A stretch of DNA of 45,103 nt from Nanobdellota archaeon (GTDB lineage: Archaea; Nanobdellota; Nanobdellia; Pacearchaeales; GW2011-AR1): positions 1 to 45,103 of the forward strand of contig JAUSIT010000034.1 in the NCBI GenBank assembly GCA_030647965.1, in the 5' to 3' direction. Shown in pieces: positions 39,458-45,103 of this stretch. Made by a program: the position numbers and the translations under genes. The notes under the pieces were generated by a model, which was given only the letters and a program-made list of their open reading frames with translations, did not search any database and was not told the DNA's origin. Within the stretch, counting starts at the first letter, position 1. Each line of letters begins with the position of its first letter.

Positions 39458-39720
39458 GTAACTAAAAAATCAGCAGTATCTGCAAGGTGATTATTTTTTA
39501 AAGCGCAATAGCAATCGATTATTTTTTCTTTAGGATATTGATTCAAGGCAACAAGAACTCTACCTCTTTGTGCTTTTTCATTATCTTCAAAAAGCATTGT
39601 AATTTCGTTTTCTGCTGCAATTAATCCTCCCCTAATTAATCCTGCTTCATAAATCAAAGAAATTTCTCTTCTTTTATTTCTTTTTTTCTCTTTAATTAAT
39701 ACACTAACTAAATCAGCCAT
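39424..39720 (-). CDS. Small helical cytosolic protein, unrecognised, C terminus formed by a repeat
   Basis: This 98-residue protein has a basic N-terminal helix (LIKEKKRNKRREISLIYEAG) followed by a helical region (RGRVLVALNQYPKEKIIDCY). The final residues HYVRNAVKIT lie inside the hairpin element at 39390-39457, so the original C terminus may have been replaced. Downstream on the same strand (39297-39368) a short frame reads ALYQEFFDNELRNKVNIEPL, which looks protein-like and could be a leftover. Function unknown. Confidence 0.5.
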   Translation of the reverse strand: MADLVSVLIKEKKRNKRREISLIYEAGLIRGGLIAAENEITMLFEDNEKAQRGRVLVALNQYPKEKIIDCYCALKNNHLADTADFLVTHYVRNAVKIT

Positions 39721-39765
39721 ATTATAATTAATAAAATAGGATTTATAATAATTTAGCTATTTGAA

Positions 39766-41163
39766 CTATCTATTTGGCTTCATCCATCTATATGAAAAAT
39801 ACATTAGCTCTTCTCTTGTTTCTTTTATAAAATCCTTTCTTGCTTTTTTTCCATCAAAGGTCTCAACTTCCCTTACTTCTTTTAATTTTGATATCATTGC
39901 AAAATAAACTATAAATCTTGCAATTGCACTTAATAAAAATACTAATAAGATAGGAGTTAATCCAAAAATAACAAAATCATGTGAAGCAATAAATCCCCCA
40001 ATAGTTGCTCCGATAAATATTCCTATTCCGTTTAAAACATTATAATATGCAACACATAATGCAACCCTTTGCCTTGTTACAGCATCATAAATAAAATTAA
40101 CAACAGCAAGATTAAATCCTGCCCACATTGCTCCAGATACAAGTTCCATTATAAAAAGATAAAGAACTAAAATAATCATATTATACTCTGCAACTAAAGG
40201 AGAAACAAACCAAACTAAGGGGATAAATGGAATATAAAATCCAGTAATCTTAATTACTCTTAAATTTCCATATTTATCTGCAAACTTACCCCAAATAGGC
40301 ATAAATATTAAAGGACTTATAAAACTTGAAATAATAATTATAGTATAAGTAATATAACTAAAATGCAAATCTTTTAGCATATATACTGAAAAAAATGGAG
40401 AAGCTATTGCTGTTGCAAACATAATTAATGCAACAAAAACAGAAAATTTTCCAAAATTGCTTTCAGGAATCTTTTTTACAAACTGTCTAAAACTAAAATA
40501 ATATCCTTTTTCAAATTTTAATTCAGGTTCATAGTGTTTTGTAAATAAATAGGCAGAAATAGCTCTTCCAATAAAAGACATGCCAAAAATAATTGCAAAT
40601 CCAATAAATAATTGGGTGTGTTTAAAATAATCTAAAATAAATCCTCCAAAAAGCATTGCTACTAAAGCAACAGCACCTAAAATTTTATTTCTTGTTCCAA
40701 AATACTTACCTTTATCTTTTGTAACAATATCACTCATTAAAGAATTCCATGCAGGAGATAAAATTGCTCCACAAATAATCAGAATAGTATAAATTAAAAT
40801 AACAAAGTTGGAACTAGTATTTGAGTTAAGGTCTTTATAAAAAAAGAAAAAACCAATTGCAATCAATGGAAGCCAAATTAATGATTGTAAAAAAACACTA
40901 AAAATTAATAATTTTTTTCTTGAATACTTTTCAATAATCTTTGAACTAAATAATTGTGAAAGATTTCCCAATAAAGTAGGGATAGAAGTCAGCAAAGCAA
41001 TTTGATTATTATTTGCACCAAGAGCTAAAGCATAAGCACTAATATATCTAAGACCAAAACCATCCATTAAACTAAATGCACATCCCTCTTTTATGCTTAA
41101 TTTTTTTGTTTTCTCTCTTTTTAAAGCATCATCACAAATCGCACAATTTTCTTTTTTTTCCAT
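39766..41163 (-). CDS. Major facilitator superfamily transporter
   Basis: This 465-residue protein has about 12 transmembrane helices in two halves. The N-terminal cytosolic tail carries CAICDD. Helices are visible as IFSVFLQSLIWLPLIAIGFF, then LIYTILIICGAILSPAWNSL with the MFS loop MSDIVTKDKGKYFGTRNKIL between helices. In the second half, FISPLIFMPIWGKFADKYGN carries the repeat of the same loop. The substrate cannot be told. The gene stands alone. Confidence 0.85.
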   Translation of the reverse strand: MEKKENCAICDDALKREKTKKLSIKEGCAFSLMDGFGLRYISAYALALGANNNQIALLTSIPTLLGNLSQLFSSKIIEKYSRKKLLIFSVFLQSLIWLPLIAIGFFFFYKDLNSNTSSNFVILIYTILIICGAILSPAWNSLMSDIVTKDKGKYFGTRNKILGAVALVAMLFGGFILDYFKHTQLFIGFAIIFGMSFIGRAISAYLFTKHYEPELKFEKGYYFSFRQFVKKIPESNFGKFSVFVALIMFATAIASPFFSVYMLKDLHFSYITYTIIIISSFISPLIFMPIWGKFADKYGNLRVIKITGFYIPFIPLVWFVSPLVAEYNMIILVLYLFIMELVSGAMWAGFNLAVVNFIYDAVTRQRVALCVAYYNVLNGIGIFIGATIGGFIASHDFVIFGLTPILLVFLLSAIARFIVYFAMISKLKEVREVETFDGKKARKDFIKETREELMYFSYRWMKPNR

Positions 41164-41296
41164 TATATAATCCTTTTTTCATTATTTTTTCATTTTGAAA
41201 TTACATTCACCGCTTCTGCTATTTTTAAACCCTTTGATAGCATCCTAGAGTAAATAAAAAAAGAAATAGAAAAAAATAAAAAATAAAATTTATTCT

Positions 41297-41374
41297 TGTT
41301 ATAGTCAAAGACATTGACATATTCTCATTTAGTCATTGACTATTTAGGGAAAGACTTATGTCTTTCACTATAAG
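41297..41374. repeat. Two-hairpin repeat (family 3), third copy
   Basis: ATAGTCAA...TTGACTAT (arm 1, with inner GAC/GTC) is followed by TTAGGGAAAGAC-TTAT-GTCTTTC (arm 2) and ACTATAAG. It lies immediately downstream of the DUF378 gene on the minus strand. Confidence 0.6.
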
Positions 41375-41378
41375 TATT

Positions 41379-41567
41379 TTATTTCTTAACAAGGAAGTAT
41401 ATTGCATACAAAGCAGATAATCCTACTAAGTAATATACAATGCTAGCTGCAACACCAGTACCTAATAATGTTTCAACTAAGTTATAACCTAAAGCTGTAA
41501 AAGCCCAGTTTAAACCACCAATTATCAGGATAACCATTGCAATCCAGTCTAAAACGTTTTTCTCCAT
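41379..41567 (-). CDS. DUF378 family membrane protein
   Basis: This 62-residue protein has two transmembrane helices: LDWIAMVILIIGGLNWAFTA, then a second in GVAASIVYYLVGLSALYAIY. The DUF378 motif GGLNWxxxGL is seen as GGLNWAFTALGYNLVETLLG. Function is unknown; these small proteins are common in bacteria and archaea. AGGAGGTTAA just before the ATG is a strong Shine-Dalgarno (41572-41582). Confidence 0.88.
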   Translation of the reverse strand: MEKNVLDWIAMVILIIGGLNWAFTALGYNLVETLLGTGVAASIVYYLVGLSALYAIYFLVKK

Positions 41568-41647
41568 TTTATTAACCTCCTTTTATGAAAATACTAAGGG
41601 GGTTTTCTATTTAAAGCTTATCTTTTAGGGAGAGATTATCTTTTTAC

Positions 41648-41835
41648 ATACAACTTTGTTGAGATAGTTTGTTCAAATGAACAAAAATTAATGGAATTTT
41701 CTAGCGAAAATTACTATTAATTAATAAATCGTCAGGAACCGCCAAAAAGTTTTGCTCTTACAATAAGTAACGACAATAGAAGAGCAAAACTTTTTCAGGT
41801 GACTTAGTATTTTAACGAAGTGCAATCATTAGAGA
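41648..41835 (+). repeat. Family 1 repeat, complete copy with nested hairpin
   Basis: Left end TACAACTTTGTTGAGATAG, arm 1 TTTGTTC-AAAT-GAACAAA, ATTAATGGAATTTTCTAGCG and AAAATT (arm 2), TTAATTAATAAATCG, GGAACCG, the nested hairpin (41743-41796, GTTTTGCTCTT facing AAGAGCAAAAC), CAGGTGACTTAGTATTTTAA and CGAAGTGCAAT. It fills most of the gap between DUF378 and argS. Confidence 0.75.
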
Positions 41836-41888
41836 ATATATTCAATATAATCCCAAACATTTATTAAGAAAAATCCCATAAAAATTCT

Positions 41889-43670
41889 ATGAAAGAGGTT
41901 ATACTAAAATTAATTGAAAAAGAGCTTAAAGGCAAGTTAAAAAAAGAAGAAATTGAAAAATTAATTGAAATCCCCCCTTCTGATAAAATGGGAGATTATT
42001 CTTTCCCATGCTTTTCCTTAGCAAAAATAGAGAAAAAAAGTCCATTGCTTATTGCAGAAGAACTAAAAGAAAAAATACAACTTCCAATAGAAATTTCAAA
42101 TACAGATGCAAAAGCAGGCTATCTTAATTTTTTTGTAAATAAAAAAATGCTTGCTAAAAAAATACTTGAAAAAATTATAAAAGAAAATAAAAATTTTGGA
42201 AAAACAAATATTGGCAAAAATAAAACAATTGTAATTGATATGTCTTCCCCAAATATTGCAAAACCTTTTGGAATTGGGCATTTAAGATCAACAATAATAG
42301 GAAATTCAATTGCAAATATCTGTATGTATAATGGCTTTAAAGTAATCAAAATAAACTATCTCGGAGATTGGGGCACTCAATTTGGAAAGCTAATTGTAGG
42401 TTATAAAAAATTTGGAAATGCTTCACAATTAAAAAAAGATCCAATAAAACATCTTTATGAAGTTTATGTAAAAGCCAATAAAGAATCTCAATCACAGCAA
42501 GCTGAGAGAGATTCTTTAAGCCTCCAAATGGGAACGAACAAGAATAATCATAACAAGCTACAGAGTATTAAACCCATTTGTAGCAATAAAGAAGATTATG
42601 AGCAAGAAGCAAGAGACTGGTTTAAAAAATTGGAAAATGGAGATAAAGAAGCACTAAAATTCTGGAAAACCTTTAAAGAACTAAGCTTAAAAGAATTTGA
42701 AAAAATTTACAAATTACTAAACATTCAATTTAATGTTATTTCTGGTGAATCTTTTTACAATACTAAAATGGAAAATACAATTCAAGAACTAAAGAAAAAA
42801 AATCTTTTAATAGAAAGTCAAGGAGCTTTTGTTGTTGACTTAGAAAAATATAATTTAGGATACTGCTTAATTCAAAAAACAGATGGAGCAACACTCTATG
42901 CAACAAGAGATATTACTGCTGCAATAGACAGGCATAATAAATTCAAGTTTGAAAAAATGATTTATGAAGTAGGTTCAGAACAAAAACTTCATTTTAATCA
43001 GGTTTTCAAAGTTTTAGAGTTAATGGGATATAAATGGGCTGAAAATTTAATTCATGTAGAACATGGATTATATCTAGGAGAAGATAACAAAAAACTTGCA
43101 ACAAGAAAAGGAAAAACCATTTTTATGCAAGATATTTTAGATGAAACAATTCAGCTTGCTAAAAAAGAGCTTGAATCTAGATATAAACTTTCTAAAAAAG
43201 AATTAGAATCTCGAAGCTTAAGTATTGCAAGAGCAGCAATATTTTATGGGGATTTAAAAAATTATAGAGCAAATGATATGGTTTTTGATATTGAAAACTT
43301 TATTTCATTTAATGGAAATACAGGCCCTTATTTACAATACAGCTATGCAAGAGCAAATTCAATTTTAAAAAAAGTAAAAAAATCAACAGCCAAATACGAA
43401 CTATTTGACTTAAAAGAACAAGAAATAAAATTAATAAAAAAATTAAATGATTTTCCAGAAACTATTTTTAAAGCATATGAAAAACTTAGTCCTTCTGAAA
43501 TTTCAAATTATTCATATGAACTATCTCAGATATTCAATGAATTTTACCAAGAATGCCCTGTTATTGGCTCAATTGAACAAAATTTCAGATTAAAACTTGT
43601 TGAAGCATTTAGAGATGTAATGAAAAATTCTTTAAATTTGCTAGGAATTGATGCAATAGAAGAAATGTGA
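41889..43670 (+). CDS. argS: Arginyl-tRNA synthetase, with an inserted palindromic-element segment
   Basis: This 593-residue class I enzyme carries, in order, the N-terminal domain (DKMGDYSFPCFSLAKI), the HIGH-like motif KPFGIGHLRST, YLGDWGTQFGKLIVGY, the KMSKS-like LATRKGKT and the DALR anticodon domain (ENFISFNGNTGPYLQYSYAR). Residues about 197-230 are unlike other ArgRS sequences: a Ser/Gln/Asn stretch encoded by two DNA hairpins (42478-42585). It interrupts the join between YVKANKE and EDYEQEARDWFKKLENGD, a surface loop in this enzyme class. The frame is intact, so the protein is probably functional. Confidence 0.93.
   Translation: MKEVILKLIEKELKGKLKKEEIEKLIEIPPSDKMGDYSFPCFSLAKIEKKSPLLIAEELKEKIQLPIEISNTDAKAGYLNFFVNKKMLAKKILEKIIKENKNFGKTNIGKNKTIVIDMSSPNIAKPFGIGHLRSTIIGNSIANICMYNGFKVIKINYLGDWGTQFGKLIVGYKKFGNASQLKKDPIKHLYEVYVKANKESQSQQAERDSLSLQMGTNKNNHNKLQSIKPICSNKEDYEQEARDWFKKLENGDKEALKFWKTFKELSLKEFEKIYKLLNIQFNVISGESFYNTKMENTIQELKKKNLLIESQGAFVVDLEKYNLGYCLIQKTDGATLYATRDITAAIDRHNKFKFEKMIYEVGSEQKLHFNQVFKVLELMGYKWAENLIHVEHGLYLGEDNKKLATRKGKTIFMQDILDETIQLAKKELESRYKLSKKELESRSLSIARAAIFYGDLKNYRANDMVFDIENFISFNGNTGPYLQYSYARANSILKKVKKSTAKYELFDLKEQEIKLIKKLNDFPETIFKAYEKLSPSEISNYSYELSQIFNEFYQECPVIGSIEQNFRLKLVEAFRDVMKNSLNLLGIDAIEEM
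42478..42585 (+). repeat. In-frame palindromic element inside argS
   Basis: AAGAATCTC/GAGATTCTT (42481-42489 with 42508-42516), linker AAGCCTC, then CAAATGGG/CCCATTTG (42525-42532 with 42573-42580) with loop starting GGAACGA. It matches the rnp3 element at 14226-14306 in linker and loop, and the frame of translation is the same (SLSLQMGT here, FSSLKLGT in rnp3). The second loop is longer here, with an extra GCTAC/GTAGC pair. Confidence 0.75.
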
Positions 43671-43675
43671 AAAAT

Positions 43676-44179
43676 TTAATAAAACTGATTTAAAGGATTA
43701 TAATTTTCAAGATATTTTATAAAACCATTAAATTTCTTTTCTTCATCAAAGGAAAAAGATTCATTTGTTTTTAATTTACTAACAACTCGTTTACAGTCCT
43801 GAACAAAGCCTTGCATGCATTTTTTTCCATCTTTGGTTTTCTCTCTTTCTTTATTTTGGCACAAATAGCTAAACATTGCACTATAAATTTCAGATTCCTT
43901 TGGAAAACAAACTCCTTTTGCATCTCGGGTATTAAAATAATCTTTAACAGAATAAATTTCAGTCAAATTCTTTCCTTCAGACATTTCACTATCTATTTTA
44001 TTTAAAATCTGTTCTAAAAAATTTAAACTCTCTCCTTCTTTATTTTTAATGTTTTCAGAAAATCTTTCATATTTCATTTTTTCTACATTTCTTAAAATAG
44101 GATGATCTTCTGGCAAAAAAGAATAGCAAGTTGATAAAAATTCAGAAAAACTTGGTTTTGAATATTTGTCTTGTTCCAT
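43676..44179 (-). CDS. Unrecognised 167-residue cytosolic protein, distal gene of a pair
   Basis: The protein is helical and charged, with four cysteines (TCYSFLPEDHP; GVCFPKESEIYSAMFSYLCQ; GKKCMQGFVQDCKRV) not arranged as a zinc ribbon. It ends KYLENYNPLNQFY. It starts one base after the stop of the 44181-44678 gene, so they are translated together and probably act together. No family is recognised. Confidence 0.55.
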   Translation of the reverse strand: MEQDKYSKPSFSEFLSTCYSFLPEDHPILRNVEKMKYERFSENIKNKEGESLNFLEQILNKIDSEMSEGKNLTEIYSVKDYFNTRDAKGVCFPKESEIYSAMFSYLCQNKEREKTKDGKKCMQGFVQDCKRVVSKLKTNESFSFDEEKKFNGFIKYLENYNPLNQFY

Positions 44180-44180
44180 T

Positions 44181-44678
44181 TTATTTGATTTGATATTCAG
44201 CTAAACTTTTTTCAAGAGTAGAATCTAATTTTTCAATTCTTCTTACACTTTCAGTTTCATTAAAATCTCTTTCAACATAATGTTCTGGCCTGCATACTCT
44301 CCCATTAGCAATAGGTCCAAAACCAAATTGCTCTTCTTCAACATTATACTTTTCAATATAAGCTCTTATAAAATCCCCTGCTTGAATATTAGCAAATCCA
44401 TTATAAATTATTTTTTTAACAGAATTACTATCTAAACTTTTAACATCTAATTCTAATCTTGCAGAAGCACCAGCATTATAATGTGGACTAACTCCACCAA
44501 TTAACATTTCACTCATAGGAGTAATAGAATTATTATAGGTTAAAGTTAAAGCTCTTTCAACACTAAATTCAACAGGAATAATCAATTCTTCTTTTGGCCT
44601 AGACCTTTTTCTTAATTCTTCATCAGCTTTTTCAAAAGACTCTCTTATTGATTCTGTAAAACCATCACTAGTTACCAT
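44181..44678 (-). CDS. Unrecognised 165-residue cytosolic protein, first gene of a pair
   Basis: The N-terminal helix (FTESIRESFEKADEELRKRS) precedes a beta-rich middle (IPVEFSVERALTLTYNNSIT, GGVSPHYNAGASARLELDV) and a C-terminal helical part. No signal or membrane segment. The following gene begins one base after its stop. A TATA-like TTTATAAAG (44700-44708) lies about 25 bp upstream of the ATG. Function cannot be given. Confidence 0.55.
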   Translation of the reverse strand: MVTSDGFTESIRESFEKADEELRKRSRPKEELIIPVEFSVERALTLTYNNSITPMSEMLIGGVSPHYNAGASARLELDVKSLDSNSVKKIIYNGFANIQAGDFIRAYIEKYNVEEEQFGFGPIANGRVCRPEHYVERDFNETESVRRIEKLDSTLEKSLAEYQIK

Positions 44679-44759
44679 AAAAACAAATCTACAATCCCTT
44701 TTATAAAGATTATTGTGTTTTAAACAATATAACTAAATACTAATTAAGGTAATTCATCA

Positions 44760-44915
44760 ATTGTTTTGTTCTCACAAAGATTAATGGAATTTTCTAGCGA
44801 CAAAAGATTTTACTCTTTCATATTGCATACTTATTGCAAGAGTGAAATCTTTTGAATTACGTTTAATTAATAAAAAGTTTAGGAGACGCTAGAAAAAGTT
44901 TTGCTCTTTTTATGT
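44760..44915 (+). repeat. Family 1 repeat with two nested hairpins
   Basis: GATTAATGGAATTTTCTAGC is followed, after TAGCG, by a nested hairpin (44800-44854, AAAAGATTTTACTCTT facing AAGAGTGAAATCTTTT), then AATTACGTTTAATTAATAAA, GGAGACG, and the left half of a second nested hairpin (AAAAAGTTTTGCTCTT, 44893-44908) whose right half is not present before the window ends. Confidence 0.6.
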
Positions 44916-44919
44916 CAAG

Positions 44920-44972
44920 AACCCTCGGAATAAATTTCGGGGCGTATCTCGGGTTCTTGAGCACCCTAAAAA
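44920..44972. repeat. GC-richer hairpin
   Basis: CAAGAACCC (44926-44934) pairs with GGGTTCTTG (44952-44960), around a loop with TCGG...CGGGG. It sits where the loop of the second nested hairpin of the 44760 repeat should be, so it may be a further insertion. Confidence 0.45.
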
Positions 44973-45085
44973 TTGTTTTTTCTTACTGTTGAAAATCTTC
45001 CAATTAGATTTTTAATCACTATCAGAAACTCCTGTTTCTGAAGTCGCGAACTAAAGTGGGGAGTTTGCAAAAAACAATTTTTTTG
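44970..45085. ncRNA. Cloverleaf-shaped structured element, about 110 nt
   Basis: A 14-bp outer stem (AAAAATTGTTTTTT with AAAAAACAATTTTT) encloses three hairpins: AAAATCT/AGATTTT, CAGAAAC-TCCT-GTTTCTG and GCGAACT/AGTTTGC. The shape is tRNA-like, but no anticodon, D- or T-loop consensus is present. It may be an RNA or a DNA element; strand is unknown. Confidence 0.45.
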
Positions 45086-45103
45086 GTATCAAAAGAACAA
45101 TAA

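Overview
The window comes from a strongly AT-rich archaeal chromosome. The gene set points to a DPANN archaeon of the Pacearchaeota/Woesearchaeota type: an archaeal-type two-subunit PheRS, an Rpo7-Spt4-S24e-S27ae cluster, the RNase P protein Rpp30, ABCE1, archaeal UMP kinase, DUF357, tRNA introns just 3' of the anticodon, many leaderless genes with a TATA box about 25 bp before the start codon, and small secreted or membrane proteins typical of that group. The placement is inferred from protein character; no rRNA is present.

Layout. 1-1760: the end of a tRNA-associated integrated element, with a truncated tyrosine integrase, a HEPN-like protein carrying an HNH-like zinc finger, and two copies of a tRNA 3' end. 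1759-6200: Dus, a secreted protein, a structured RNA candidate with its own promoter, a 58-residue lysine-rich protein, a phosphatase-fold protein and a RelBE-type toxin-antitoxin pair. 6240-17530: tRNA-Thr (intron), a pheS-smORF-membrane protein-pheT operon, an MNT/HEPN pair, a Kef-type antiporter, RNase P Rpp30, UMP kinase, DUF357 and tRNA-Trp (intron). 17570-31600: PIN proteins, the Rpo7/Spt4/S24e/S27ae operon, ScpA, HisRS, tRNA-His, a large surface protein, an SMC with a Rad50-like CxxC apex, DUF1284 and RNase HII. 31640-45103: initiator tRNA, a CDP-alcohol phosphatidyltransferase, a second MNT/HEPN pair, tRNA-Leu (intron), LeuA, zinc ribbons, ABCE1, an MFS transporter, DUF378 and ArgRS.

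The most unusual content is an overlay of several palindromic repeat families. (1) A roughly 140-190 bp multi-hairpin intergenic element is present at about nine loci, and its arms differ between copies in ways that keep base pairing. (2) A roughly 52-55 bp hairpin sits at different positions inside family 1, always just after a CG dinucleotide, so it looks like a separately mobile module. (3) Hairpin units downstream of tRNA-Thr, tRNA-His and tRNA-Leu, and at the integrase locus, each carry another copy of the last 10-12 nt of the tRNA. (4) A two-hairpin element interrupts two unrelated essential genes, the Rpp30 gene and argS, in the same reading frame without breaking either protein. (5) Two smaller hairpin families have two and three copies. 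Together they suggest structured DNA or RNA elements that spread into intergenic sites, tRNA 3' ends and tolerant protein loops. No transposase for them is visible here; the truncated integrase is the only recombinase in the window.

Working relationships: the translation genes (PheRS, HisRS, ArgRS, Dus, RNase P protein, ABCE1, ribosomal proteins, five tRNAs) dominate the core. ScpA and SMC are the chromosome-organisation pair. The toxin-antitoxin and MNT/HEPN modules each carry a palindromic operator next to their promoter.
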